NCBI GenBank assembly: GCA_965217615.1
Contig: CBDCIT010000035.1
Span: 70,680-134,679 of the forward strand
Length of the DNA stretch: 64,000 nucleotides
DNA from: CAVOAK01 sp965217615
GTDB lineage: Bacteria > Pseudomonadota > Alphaproteobacteria > UBA8366 > CAVOAK01
Direction: 5' to 3'
The translations under genes were made by a program, and so were the position numbers. The notes under the pieces were generated by a model. The model did no database searches, was not told the DNA's origin, and worked only from the letters and a program-made list of their open reading frames with translations. Positions 34,938 through 43,854 of this stretch are shown here, one piece after another. Position 1 is the stretch's first letter. The number at the start of each line of letters is the position of its first letter.

Positions 34938-35854
34938 ATACCATCTTCCCCGAGGGCAAGAGCGCGGCCTGCTTTTGGCGGCAAAACTTGAGGCTTCGGG
35001 CTTAAACGACGTCCGTTGATCCAGTACACCAGATCCTCAAGGCCCCAACGATCAAGCGGATCATCGTTCAACAATCCGCGCAGCGGTTCCATCATGGTGA
35101 GCGAGACGCGTTCGGAACCGACTAGCGCCGTGTACGATCCTACCGCCAATTTGCGCCGCAGAATCTCCTCGTCGCTCATTCCAAAGCAGGGCGTGTGGCC
35201 GATCAACAGGGCCAATGTCGTAACACCGACCGCATATAAGTCGTCGACAATCCCACCCTCGACTCGCCCTGCCGGCGTGGCCAATCCCGATTCGATCGTT
35301 TCGTAAACGACAGGCTGTGTGACGGCGATAGGCGCAGATAGACATTGGCCGAAGACCATCCTGTTACCTGCTTCGTCGTCAAAAAACAGGTTGTCTGGCC
35401 GGATTGCTCGATGCGTGACTCCGTGAGACGCAAGATCGCGAAGAACGTAGGACGCCTGTTGCAGACAAAGGCGTGTAACCAGCTCCTCTTGCAATGGTGT
35501 GATTTTTTCCTCAAGTGACGGAAATACGCGTCGGCCGCGCGGCTGCTCCACGACGATGACAGGGCAGCGCCGACCCTCGTGAGGCCAGTCCACGATTCCT
35601 GCGTCCACAACGCTCATCATTGCAGGGTTATCGATGCGCTGCAGCGGCGCGACCGCGTCCAATCGCGGTGGCAGCTTCGGGTCGCAGACAAGTGCAATGA
35701 TTTCGCGCCCCGGATCCCGGCGATGGGTCGCCGTGTAGGCGACGGCAGGTGCCGAATCGAAGGCGGGCAACGGCTGGTTCGGATTGATATCCATGCGGTC
35801 GTGTATCGAGACAGTGCTCGAACCGCCCTCACCGCCCTTCAAATTCAGTGCCAT
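34934..35854 (-). CDS. Protein-kinase-like protein lacking catalytic residues (pseudokinase)
   Basis: A 306-residue protein with a protein kinase fold recognisable from HRAIRPDNLFFDDEAGN (kinases: HRDLKPxN) and the alpha-F-like DDLYAVGVTTLALLIG. The catalytic Asp of HRD is Ala, the DFG position reads VFG, and the place of the VAIK lysine reads IIALVC, so phosphotransfer by the normal mechanism is not expected. No glycine-rich loop is visible. The start ATG at 35854 (MALNLKGGEG) is 69 bases after purA, on the same strand, so it may be co-transcribed with purA. It overlaps the following gene by four bases. A scaffold or sensor role is inferred, not shown. Confidence 0.72.
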   Translation of the reverse strand: MALNLKGGEGGSSTVSIHDRMDINPNQPLPAFDSAPAVAYTATHRRDPGREIIALVCDPKLPPRLDAVAPLQRIDNPAMMSVVDAGIVDWPHEGRRCPVIVVEQPRGRRVFPSLEEKITPLQEELVTRLCLQQASYVLRDLASHGVTHRAIRPDNLFFDDEAGNRMVFGQCLSAPIAVTQPVVYETIESGLATPAGRVEGGIVDDLYAVGVTTLALLIGHTPCFGMSDEEILRRKLAVGSYTALVGSERVSLTMMEPLRGLLNDDPLDRWGLEDLVYWINGRRLSPKPQVLPPKAGRALALGEDGM

Positions 35855-35923
35855 AGTGTGCCAATCCCCCAAAACAGGATGTTTGCGCCAGCCGTGACGC
35901 CGCTCGATCGCGGCACAAGCTGG

Positions 35924-37219
35924 TTACTGGGCGAAGGGGTCACGCACGAGGATGGTATCCTCTCTTTCCGGGCTGGTCGACAACAAGGCGACCGGCGTTT
36001 CAATCAACTCTTCGATTCGACGGATGTACTTTATCGCTGTCGCCGGGAGATCGGCCCAAGAGCGTGCGCCCTTCGTGCTCCCTTCCCACCCCTCGTGGGT
36101 TTCATATATGGGCTGCACCTGGGCCTGCTTGGTACCGGCAGCAGGCAGATGGTCCAGCGTGCCTCCGCCCAATCGGTAGCCAGTGCAAAGCTTAATTTCC
36201 GGCAATTCGTCGAGCACATCAAGCTTGGTGAGAGCGATCCCGTCCATCCCGGCTATTCTTGACGCTTGGCGTACCATCACTGCGTCGAACCACCCGCAGC
36301 GGCGGCGACGGCCAGTCACGGTCCCAAACTCGCGTCCACGCTCGCCGAGCAGCTGCCCAGTAGAATCACCAAGTTCCGTCGGAAACGGCCCCGCGCCGAC
36401 GCGAGTCGTATAGGCCTTGGTAATGCCAAGCATGTAGTCCAACGCTCCAGGACCGATGCCAGAACCCGTCGCTGCCTCCGCTGGTGTCGTATTGGAGGAT
36501 GTTGCGAACGGGTAGGTCCCGTGATCGACGTCGAGCATGATACCCTGTGCCCCTTCGAAAAGGATACGCTGTCCTGTCCGCCGCGCTTCGTCGAGAAGCT
36601 GCCAGACTGAGGCCATATAGGGCAGGATTTTTTCGGCAATGTTGTCCAACTCCGCGAGCAGCGAGTCCTTCTCTACTTCGGGCTCCCCCAGACCGCGCAG
36701 CAATGCATTGTGGTGCACCAAGAGCGCCTCGACCTTTTCAGCAACTACGTTGGGTTCGGCAAGATCGCAAACTCGCACGGCGCGGCGCGCTACTTTGTCC
36801 TCGTAAGCGGGACCGATGCCCCGGCCGGTTGTACCAATCTTTTGGCCGCCCCGCGCGACCTCCTCGCGAACGTGATCGAGGCGCTTGTGCAATGGCAGGA
36901 TTAGCGACGCGTTCTCGGCGAGCTTCAGCGTATCTGGATTGACGTCCACGCCAGCCGCCCGAATTTGTTCGATTTCTTCGATCAATGCCCAGGGATCGAC
37001 GACGACACCGTTACCAAGAATAGAAAGCTTTCCTGGTCGCACGACACCCGACGGCAAGAGGTTAAGCTTGTAGGTCGTTCCGCCAATAACCAAGGTATGG
37101 CCAGCGTTATGGCCACCTTGAAAGCGCACGACGACGTCGGCGCGCTCGGACAGCCAATCGACGATCTTGCCTTTACCTTCGTCACCCCATTGTGAGCCGA
37201 CGACAACGACATTGGTCAT
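35924..37219 (-). CDS. purA: Adenylosuccinate synthetase
   Basis: A 431-residue enzyme joining IMP and aspartate with GTP, the first committed step to AMP. VVVVGSQWGDEGKGKIVDWL is the N-terminal P-loop-like signature with the catalytic Asp; QGGHNAGHTLV supplies the catalytic His; KIGTTGRGIGPAYEDK and FEGAQGIMLDVDHGTYPFAT are the IMP-binding motifs. The chain ends ALLSTSPEREDTILVRDPF, full length for the family. It stands between a secreted FG-GAP-like protein gene and the pseudokinase gene, all on the minus strand. In many relatives hisZ lies between serA and purA; here it is absent. Confidence 0.97.
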   Translation of the reverse strand: MTNVVVVGSQWGDEGKGKIVDWLSERADVVVRFQGGHNAGHTLVIGGTTYKLNLLPSGVVRPGKLSILGNGVVVDPWALIEEIEQIRAAGVDVNPDTLKLAENASLILPLHKRLDHVREEVARGGQKIGTTGRGIGPAYEDKVARRAVRVCDLAEPNVVAEKVEALLVHHNALLRGLGEPEVEKDSLLAELDNIAEKILPYMASVWQLLDEARRTGQRILFEGAQGIMLDVDHGTYPFATSSNTTPAEAATGSGIGPGALDYMLGITKAYTTRVGAGPFPTELGDSTGQLLGERGREFGTVTGRRRRCGWFDAVMVRQASRIAGMDGIALTKLDVLDELPEIKLCTGYRLGGGTLDHLPAAGTKQAQVQPIYETHEGWEGSTKGARSWADLPATAIKYIRRIEELIETPVALLSTSPEREDTILVRDPFAQ

Positions 37220-37337
37220 GGAACGCCAGTCCTCGTTCTAATGCGCTGCGCGTTCGCGTTAGCTCGGCCGCCTACACATGGCCGCGCGCACGTCCGGCAG
37301 GTTTGCCGCAGCACTCGATTTCCCTGGTTGCTGTCGA

Positions 37338-38393
37338 TCATCGCCGGATCATCGTCAAAGACCCATTCGCCAATCCATAAATGATATCCTTCAAGCCGTT
37401 GCCATCAAGGTCAACGGAGACAATCGATGTCGATATTACACTAGCATTCCTGATCGACTGCAGCTCCGCGAAGCTGCCGCCGGCGACGGTCACAACCTTC
37501 AGTATGCGTCGGTCCTGCGCAGGCAATACGACGTCCAACACGCCGTCGCCATTTGCATCCAACACGGTGGCGAGCCCCAAAGCAGTAGATCCGATCGCAT
37601 GGTTGGAAAAGCCAGGCCAACGACCTACTTCATCAAGACGCGTCCCGGTTTGCCGATAGAATGCAAGCCAACCGCCAATATGCGGCGTGATAACCGCGGC
37701 GAGTTCCACCAACGCATCTCCATCGAAGTCCGCGGCTCCTATCGGATTGAGCCAACGATTCGGCCGCCCGATTGGTTGGGCCTCGGCAATTCGGACGAGC
37801 GCGTCGTCTCGCAAACCGAACACCGAGAGCGCTGCTCCCGCCTGCAGGTAGGACCTGACCACGATAATTTCGTCGTCTTTATCTCCATCGATATCGTGGA
37901 GCCGCGGCAACAGGTCCTCGAAAACCGAGTCCTTGCCCAGCGCGAATTCATGCCTGCGGCCGTTCATCCCCTCAACGGCTAGTCCGCCAGCCTCAATTGC
38001 ATCGCCAAGAATGCCGTGTCGATAGCGTGACGTCGGCGACACGAGCCAGGCGGCACGTATGTCGAGTCTGCCGACGGCAACCGATGCATGGGGAATAATT
38101 CCCGCCGCAAGATCGCCGCCCGTCGGCGGCAAGCGTTCCAGCGACGCTTTCGAATGACCGTCGAATTCCAGGCGATAGCGGGAGCTGTTGTCGACCACGA
38201 TGACTTCGTTGCCGGCTAGGGATAGGACAACATCGATCAAATGGTCGAACTTTGCCACCTCCACCGGTTGCCACTGGTCAGCTGAGGCGACAGACAGTGG
38301 ATTCAATACTGTACACATAACGGCAATTGCGGGGGACAAGCCTATCCGACGAACGACTGGTGCGACGCCTGTTGCCCGATTCCGCCTGGTCAT
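37338..38393 (-). CDS. Secreted FG-GAP/VCBS-like repeat protein
   Basis: A 351-residue protein with an N-terminal signal (RRIGLSPAIAVMCTVL, cleavage near ASA-DQ). Four calcium-loop-like Asp motifs sit at regular intervals in the C-terminal two thirds: LHDIDGDKDDEIIV, ADFDGDALVELAAV, LDANGDGVLDVVLP and VDLDGNGLKDIIYG. This is the pattern of FG-GAP/VCBS beta-propellers found in integrin-like and lectin-like surface proteins. It would be periplasmic or surface-exposed. It occupies the place between serA and purA, 13 bases after serA, and is probably read from the serCA transcript. No enzymatic motif is seen. Confidence 0.75.
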   Translation of the reverse strand: MTRRNRATGVAPVVRRIGLSPAIAVMCTVLNPLSVASADQWQPVEVAKFDHLIDVVLSLAGNEVIVVDNSSRYRLEFDGHSKASLERLPPTGGDLAAGIIPHASVAVGRLDIRAAWLVSPTSRYRHGILGDAIEAGGLAVEGMNGRRHEFALGKDSVFEDLLPRLHDIDGDKDDEIIVVRSYLQAGAALSVFGLRDDALVRIAEAQPIGRPNRWLNPIGAADFDGDALVELAAVITPHIGGWLAFYRQTGTRLDEVGRWPGFSNHAIGSTALGLATVLDANGDGVLDVVLPAQDRRILKVVTVAGGSFAELQSIRNASVISTSIVSVDLDGNGLKDIIYGLANGSLTMIRR

Positions 38394-38406
38394 CTGCTGG
38401 ACACGG

Positions 38407-39996
38407 TCATTGGGGTACATTGAAAGAAAGCGGCTTGACCTGGACAATGTTCTCGAATTCGCCGAGTCGCTTTTGTACATCGCCGCTGATCGGTTCATCC
38501 AACAGAATGAGCGCCATCGCATCACCGCCACGTTCCGCGCGACCAAGGTGAAATGTTGCGATGTTGACGCCCGCATCGCCCAGCGTTTGACCGATCTTGC
38601 CGATAGTCCCTGAGATGTCCTTGTTGCGAAGATAAAGCATGTGCGGGCCGACCTCCGCCTCGATGGGAATTCCATTGACCTCAACGATTCTCGGCTTGTC
38701 GCCTCCGAACAGTGTCCCCGATACGGTGCGTCGTCCGCGACGGGTCCTGACCGCTAAGCGAATGAGTGTTTGGTAGTCGCCCGGCCGCTCGTATTTGGTC
38801 TCACTGACGCTGATGTTTCGCTCGCGCGCGACCGCCGGTGCGTTGACTATGTGCACGCGATCGAGAAGCGGCGCTAGTAGCCCTACAAGCACAGCCGACA
38901 CTAGCGGGCGTGTGTTGAGAGTTGCCGCCTGCCCTTCAAACTCGATCGACACAGCCTCGATCCCGGTCTCGGTCAGCTGACCGGCGAAACTGCCAAGCTG
39001 CTCAGCAAGGCCCATATACGGCCTGAGCTTTGGTGCCTCTTCGGCGCTGATGGATGGCATATTGACCGTATTGGTCGCAGCTCCGGTTAGCAGAAAATCT
39101 GACATTTGCTCGGCAATTTGAACGGCGACATTCTCCTGCGCCTCGGACGTCGCCGCACCCAAATGCGGCGTCGCGACAACGTTCGACCGGCCGAACAAAA
39201 CATTTTCGGTGGCCGGCTCACTTGAAAACACGTCCAGCGCGGCCCCGGCGACCTGTCCACTATCGAGTGCGGCCGCGAGATCGTCCTCGACGATAAGTTC
39301 CGCTCGGGCGCAGTTGATCAGGCGCACGCCTTTCTGCATTTTGCTGAGCGCTACTGCGTCTATCAGGTTTCGCGTGTTGTCGGTCAGCGGCGTATGCAAG
39401 GTTATGAAGTCGCTGCGCGCGAGCAACGCTGGCAGGTCTACCATTTCGATTCCCAGGTCGGCGGCTCGTTCCACCGACAAATAGGGATCGTAGGCGATCA
39501 CCCGCATCGCCAATCCCACGGCACGCTCGGCGACGATGGCACCAACATTGCCACAACCAATAACACCGAGAGTCTTGCCGGACAGCTCGACCCCCATGAA
39601 TTTTGATTTCTCCCACTTCCCCGCCTGCGTTGAAGTGTTTGCCTCGGGGATTTGACGGGCAAGGGCAAACATTAAGGCGAGCGCATGCTCCGCCGTCGTC
39701 GTCGCGTTGCCCAATGGCGCGTTCATTACGACGATGCCGCGCAACGTCGCCGCTTCAAGATCGATATTATCGATGCCGACCCCTGCGCGGCCGATGACCT
39801 TGAGCACGCCCACATTCTTTAGGGCCGCCTTCGTGACCTTGGTTGCCGAGCGGACGACCAGCCCATCACTGTCCTGGAGCGCAACCGCGAGTTCACGTTC
39901 ATCGAGGCCGATTCTGACGTTGACGTCGATTCCCCGCTTGGCGAAGGTTTCCCCAGCCCGCGGGCTGAGTTCGTCAGCGATCAGAACTCTTGGCAA
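38407..39996 (-). CDS. serA: D-3-phosphoglycerate dehydrogenase, long form with ACT domain
   Basis: A 529-residue enzyme, the first step of serine synthesis. LGVIGCGNVGAIVAERAVG is the NAD-binding Rossmann loop; NCARAELI, the following acidic residues and TPHLGAATSEAQENVA provide the Arg-Glu-His catalytic set. The C-terminal ASB and ACT regions (DKPRIVEVNGIPIEAEVG; MLYLRNKDISGTIGKIGQTL) can bind serine for feedback control. The start is a TTG (LPRVLIADELSP) 12 bases after the serC stop, with GAGA upstream; no ATG fits the family alignment. It forms an operon with serC. Confidence 0.95.
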   Translation of the reverse strand: MPRVLIADELSPRAGETFAKRGIDVNVRIGLDERELAVALQDSDGLVVRSATKVTKAALKNVGVLKVIGRAGVGIDNIDLEAATLRGIVVMNAPLGNATTTAEHALALMFALARQIPEANTSTQAGKWEKSKFMGVELSGKTLGVIGCGNVGAIVAERAVGLAMRVIAYDPYLSVERAADLGIEMVDLPALLARSDFITLHTPLTDNTRNLIDAVALSKMQKGVRLINCARAELIVEDDLAAALDSGQVAGAALDVFSSEPATENVLFGRSNVVATPHLGAATSEAQENVAVQIAEQMSDFLLTGAATNTVNMPSISAEEAPKLRPYMGLAEQLGSFAGQLTETGIEAVSIEFEGQAATLNTRPLVSAVLVGLLAPLLDRVHIVNAPAVARERNISVSETKYERPGDYQTLIRLAVRTRRGRRTVSGTLFGGDKPRIVEVNGIPIEAEVGPHMLYLRNKDISGTIGKIGQTLGDAGVNIATFHLGRAERGGDAMALILLDEPISGDVQKRLGEFENIVQVKPLSFNVPQ

Positions 39997-40007
39997 GTCA
40001 CATTCTC

Positions 40008-41165
40008 TTACGCGGCCTGATTTGCAGCGCCAACTTCCGTAAACGCCCAATCCAGCCAAGGCAAGAGCGCTTCAATATCCGCCAGCTCTACTGTGGCGCC
40101 GGCCCAGATACGCAGTCCCGGAGGCGATTCATGGTACGCGTTGATATCATAGGCGACGCCCTCCTCCATCAACAGATCGGCGATACGCTTGGGCGTAGCG
40201 TCACGTTTCTCGCCGGCCAACCCGCAAACCTCGGAAAGTTTCAGGCAAATCGATGTACACGATCGGATCGAGGGATCCGCGACGACAAATTCGACCCAGT
40301 CCGTCCGATCCACCCACTGCGTGATCGCCGCCAAATTATTCTCCGAACGCTCTATCTGCGCCTCCAGCCCGCCGATGCTTTTGGCCCAGCGCATCGCGTC
40401 GAGCGCGTCTTCGATGCAAAGTAGAGACGGGGTATTGATCGTACTGCCTTGGAATATGCCTTCGTTCAGCTTGCCGTCTTTCGTCAACCGGAACAGTTTC
40501 GGCAACGGCCATGGTGGCACATAGCTTTCCAGGCGTTCGACCGATCGCGGACTCAACACCAACATGCCATGGGCCGCTTCGCCACCGAGCACCTTCTGCC
40601 ATGACCAAGTTGCAACGTCGATCTTGGACCAATCTATGTCCATGGCAAAGACGGCCGAGGTTGCATCGCAGATCGTCAGTCCCTCGCGGTCGGCGGCAAT
40701 CCAGTCGGCGCTTGGCACGCGAACGCCGCTTGTCGTCCCATTCCATGCAAACACGACGTCATGCGAGAAGTCGACAGCTGACAGATCGGCGATTCGACCA
40801 AATTCGGCTTCGATGACTCGCGCATCGGAAATGTTGAGCTGTTCGAGGATGTCCACAGCCCAACCACTACCGAAGGCGTCCCATGCAAGCACGTCGACGC
40901 CGCGTTGACCCAACAGCGACCAAAGCGCAATCTCGACCGCGCCTGTGTCGGATCCTGCGACGACACCGATTCGGTAGTCATCCGGTATCTGCAGAAGCGC
41001 ACGTGTCTCATCGATAACGGCCGCTACTTTTGCGCTAGCGGCTTGCGACCGATGGAGGCGGCCCACTGTCGCGTCGGCAAGTGCGTCCAGCGACCAACCC
41101 GGCCGTTTTGCGCACGGCCCAGACGAAAAATAAGGAGACTGCGGACGCGCGTTGGGTTTGTTCAT
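40008..41165 (-). CDS. serC: Phosphoserine aminotransferase, alphaproteobacterial type
   Basis: A 385-residue PLP enzyme converting 3-phosphohydroxypyruvate to phosphoserine. PYFSSGPCAKRPGWSLDAL is the N-terminal signature of the alphaproteobacterial subgroup. FAWNGTTSGVRVPSADWI, CDATSAVFAMDIDW (PLP-binding Asp) and WSWQKVLGGEAAHGMLVLS (Schiff-base Lys) follow. It lies directly upstream of serA, so the first two steps of serine synthesis are co-transcribed. The ATG at 41165 is chosen over one three codons upstream by family alignment. Confidence 0.95.
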   Translation of the reverse strand: MNKPNARPQSPYFSSGPCAKRPGWSLDALADATVGRLHRSQAASAKVAAVIDETRALLQIPDDYRIGVVAGSDTGAVEIALWSLLGQRGVDVLAWDAFGSGWAVDILEQLNISDARVIEAEFGRIADLSAVDFSHDVVFAWNGTTSGVRVPSADWIAADREGLTICDATSAVFAMDIDWSKIDVATWSWQKVLGGEAAHGMLVLSPRSVERLESYVPPWPLPKLFRLTKDGKLNEGIFQGSTINTPSLLCIEDALDAMRWAKSIGGLEAQIERSENNLAAITQWVDRTDWVEFVVADPSIRSCTSICLKLSEVCGLAGEKRDATPKRIADLLMEEGVAYDINAYHESPPGLRIWAGATVELADIEALLPWLDWAFTEVGAANQAA

Positions 41166-41336
41166 GACCTGCAATCCTTGGAAACGATTGTCACCCGCAA
41201 CGGCGGCAGATGAAGCGGGAGCCTAACGCCGCCCCGACAATGTGGTCAACGCCAGCGCGCGCACGATTGTGCGACCGAGGCGACACGACCCGGTTTTGTC
41301 GGCTGCGGAACGCGGTGGCCCGTCCTCGCTATGCGG

Positions 41337-42008
41337 TTACTCGGCCGCGGCTGCCGTGTCCTCGGCGTACCGCGCGTAGGCATTTATGAAAAAGTCCGGT
41401 GGATTTGCGGCTTGCTGGACCGCTGGCCGCCCGCGCATCGACGAGACCCAGGCGTTGAGGCGCGTGCAGTCGTCGGGGATTGTGAATCCACGATAGTGCA
41501 TAAGAGCTGTGAAACGCTCGAACCAAGGCCAGAAAGCAACGTCGACTACGCTGATGCTATCACCCATCCAATACGGGTTGGCGCCGAGTTTTTCTAAGCC
41601 CGACATCTCCATGTAGCGCAAGGCTTCCAATAGCTTTTCGGCCTTCTCCGGTCGCGCCGACGGATCGGTCTCGCGCAGCAGACCACCGAATGCGGATGTG
41701 AAACGGGTGTTGCAATAGTCGACCCAAATACGCGCAAGCGCGCGGCGCCCCGGATCTTGCGGCACCATGGCCGGCGTCGGATAAACTTCGTCGATATACT
41801 CGTTGACGATGGCCGACTCGTAAATTCTGACGTCGCCCTGCTCCAGTGCAGGGACTTTCGTATAGAGCGATACACTGGCAAACCAATCAGGCTTGTTTTT
41901 GAGGTCAATCTCGATCAACTCGAAGTCGATGCCTTTCTCGTACAGCATTAGCCGTGAGCGGTGCGCAAACGGACAGGAATTCGAGCTATACAGCTTCAAT
42001 TCGGACAT
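41337..42008 (-). CDS. Glutathione S-transferase family protein
   Basis: A 223-residue protein. The N-terminal thioredoxin-like domain reads LYSSNSCPFAHRSRLMLYEK (a CPFA motif with the omega/SspA-like Cys), then KVPALEQGDVRIYESAIVNEYID, the GSH-binding cis-Pro and ES pair. The C-terminal helical domain includes YWMGDSISVVDVAFWPWFERF. This places it with omega-like or SspA-like GSTs that act as thiol transferases or lyases rather than detoxifying conjugases. It is divergent from the Sua5 gene, with 204 bases between the two starts. Confidence 0.88.
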   Translation of the reverse strand: MSELKLYSSNSCPFAHRSRLMLYEKGIDFELIEIDLKNKPDWFASVSLYTKVPALEQGDVRIYESAIVNEYIDEVYPTPAMVPQDPGRRALARIWVDYCNTRFTSAFGGLLRETDPSARPEKAEKLLEALRYMEMSGLEKLGANPYWMGDSISVVDVAFWPWFERFTALMHYRGFTIPDDCTRLNAWVSSMRGRPAVQQAANPPDFFINAYARYAEDTAAAAE

Positions 42009-42212
42009 GACGGACTACCCCCTCTTTTGACATCACGCGAAACGGTCAAGTGCATAGTACAAGAGTGACAACGCCGCGGCGAAGATGCAAGGGCCAGTCG
42101 GTCAGCTCGCTGGCCTTGAGCGCATCGGCAATCGCCTCGTGAAGGCTGGTGAACGCGCGAAGATCGCGGGTTGACTGCGGAGCATGGCTCCGTCAAATGA
42201 AGATGTCCTCCG

Positions 42213-43163
42213 ATGTTACAGACCTCGCAAATTCGTTCGCTCGGACCTGAGAGCATCGCCGCTGCGGCCGCGCTGCTCAAATCAGGCGCGTTGGTCGCCT
42301 TTCCAACGGAGACCGTGTACGGGCTCGGTGCGGACGCGACCAGCGACCTGGCCGTTGCGAAAATCTTCGACCTCAAAGGGAGGCCGCACTTCAATCCGCT
42401 GATCGTACATCTGCCAGACTTAGAGCGCGCTAGCGCCGTCGCACTCTTTGACAAGCGGGCAGAAGCCCTAGCTCACAGGTTTTGGCCGGGCGCGCTGACG
42501 CTGGTCCTCGCCCGAAATCCGGATACCAACCTATCGCATCTGGTCTGCGCCGGCCTACCGACCGTTGCGGTCCGGATTCCCGCCCACGAGGGCGCGAGAG
42601 CACTTCTCAACGAAGCAGCATGCCCCGTTGCGGCACCTAGCGCCAATCGATCTGGCCGCATCAGCCCAACGACCGCACGGCATGTCTGCGACGCGTTCGG
42701 CGATGAAATCGCCATCGTTCTCGACGGCGGCGCGTGCCGGATCGGCGTCGAGTCTAGCGTCGTTGATCTCAGCGGCAGCGATTCGGTCCTGCTGCGTCCG
42801 GGTGGAATCTCAATGGAAGAGCTGGAGCAGGCGTTAGGCCGAACGCTGACGACGGCTTTGACCGACGACAGCAAGCCGCGCGGACCTGGAATGGCTGGAC
42901 CGCACTATCGCCCCTCGATTCCACTGCGTCTTGATGCGTCGTCGGCACGGCCGGGCGAGGCCCTTCTTGGTTTTGGGCCAGCCAACAGCGCAACCCTCAA
43001 CCTTTCGCCGTCGGGCAACCTGCGAGAAGCTGCCGCAAGCTTGTATTCTCATCTCCATGCCCTCGACAACGACAGCTTCTCTGCAATCGCTGTAATGCCG
43101 GTCCCAGACCACGGTCTCGGACTTGCGATCAACGACCGATTGCGCCGCGCGGCGGCAACGTGA
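42213..43163 (+). CDS. tsaC: L-threonylcarbamoyladenylate synthase (Sua5/YwlC type)
   Basis: A 316-residue enzyme making TC-AMP for the t6A37 modification of ANN-decoding tRNAs. The YrdC domain shows VAFPTETVYGLGADATSDLAV, KIFDLKGRPHFNPLIVHL, FWPGALTLVLARN, VAVRIPAHEGARALL and APSANRSGRISPTTARHV. The extra C-terminal about 100 residues (from GPGMAGPHYRPSIPLRL) form the Sua5 domain, so it is the long type. The ATG at 42213 fits the family start. It is followed 22 bases later by the DUF924 gene. Confidence 0.93.
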   Translation: MLQTSQIRSLGPESIAAAAALLKSGALVAFPTETVYGLGADATSDLAVAKIFDLKGRPHFNPLIVHLPDLERASAVALFDKRAEALAHRFWPGALTLVLARNPDTNLSHLVCAGLPTVAVRIPAHEGARALLNEAACPVAAPSANRSGRISPTTARHVCDAFGDEIAIVLDGGACRIGVESSVVDLSGSDSVLLRPGGISMEELEQALGRTLTTALTDDSKPRGPGMAGPHYRPSIPLRLDASSARPGEALLGFGPANSATLNLSPSGNLREAAASLYSHLHALDNDSFSAIAVMPVPDHGLGLAINDRLRRAAAT

Positions 43164-43185
43164 CTCAATTCACGAGGAGGGGGTA

Positions 43186-43737
43186 ATGACGACCCTTGAC
43201 GATGTCCTTCGCTTTTGGTTTGAGGATTCGACACTCAAGGACTGGTTCGCCAAGAGTGAGGCATGTGACGAAAAGATCCGAACCGAATTCGGCGAAGCAT
43301 ACGATACGGCGGCGGAGGGCGATTTCAGCAAATGGCGCGTAACGGCGTCGGGATGCCTCGCGTTGGGCATCCTCTTGGACCAATTCCCGCGCAACATGTT
43401 CCGCAACAACTCGAAGGCCTTCGCTACAGACTAGCTGGCAAGGGGCGTTGCCACGCACGCCTTAGAACGCAATTTTGACGTCGAAGACGGTCTTACTGAC
43501 AACCACCGCTGTTTCTTGTATCTGCCGTTCGAACACAGCGAGGCGATCGAGGATCAACTCTTGTCGCTACGTCTCTTCCGGGAACGCACGCAAGACGAGC
43601 GCTACGTTGACTATGCCGAGCGGCATCATCGAATCATCGAGCGATTTGGGCGGTTTCCGCATCGCAATACAGTAATGGGCCGTGAGAGCACCGTAGAAGA
43701 AAGGGAGTTCTTAAGACAGAATAAGACCGGCTTCTAA
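43186..43737 (+). pseudogene. DUF924 family protein, interrupted by an in-frame TAG
   Basis: A strong GAGGAGGGGG precedes the ATG. The first 82 codons give TTLDDVLRFWFEDSTLKDWF, WRVTASGCLALGILLDQFPRN and NMFRNNSKAFATD, the DUF924 N-terminal half. A TAG at 43432-43434 follows, and the same frame resumes with LARGVATHALERNFD, CFLYLPFEHSEAIEDQLLS and ERFGRFPHRN to a TAA at 43735-43737. The total of about 183 residues equals the normal family length, so the lesion is a single nonsense codon. The function of DUF924 is unknown. Confidence 0.86.
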
Positions 43738-43854
43738 CACATCGATTGCGTTTGAAGGTGCCTCCGAAAGCTGCGCTACAACGCGCATTACTTGTTGCTT
43801 ACCCGGGTATGAGCTACATCCTTGGCGGGCAGCTCGAATTCAAAAGGGACAACC

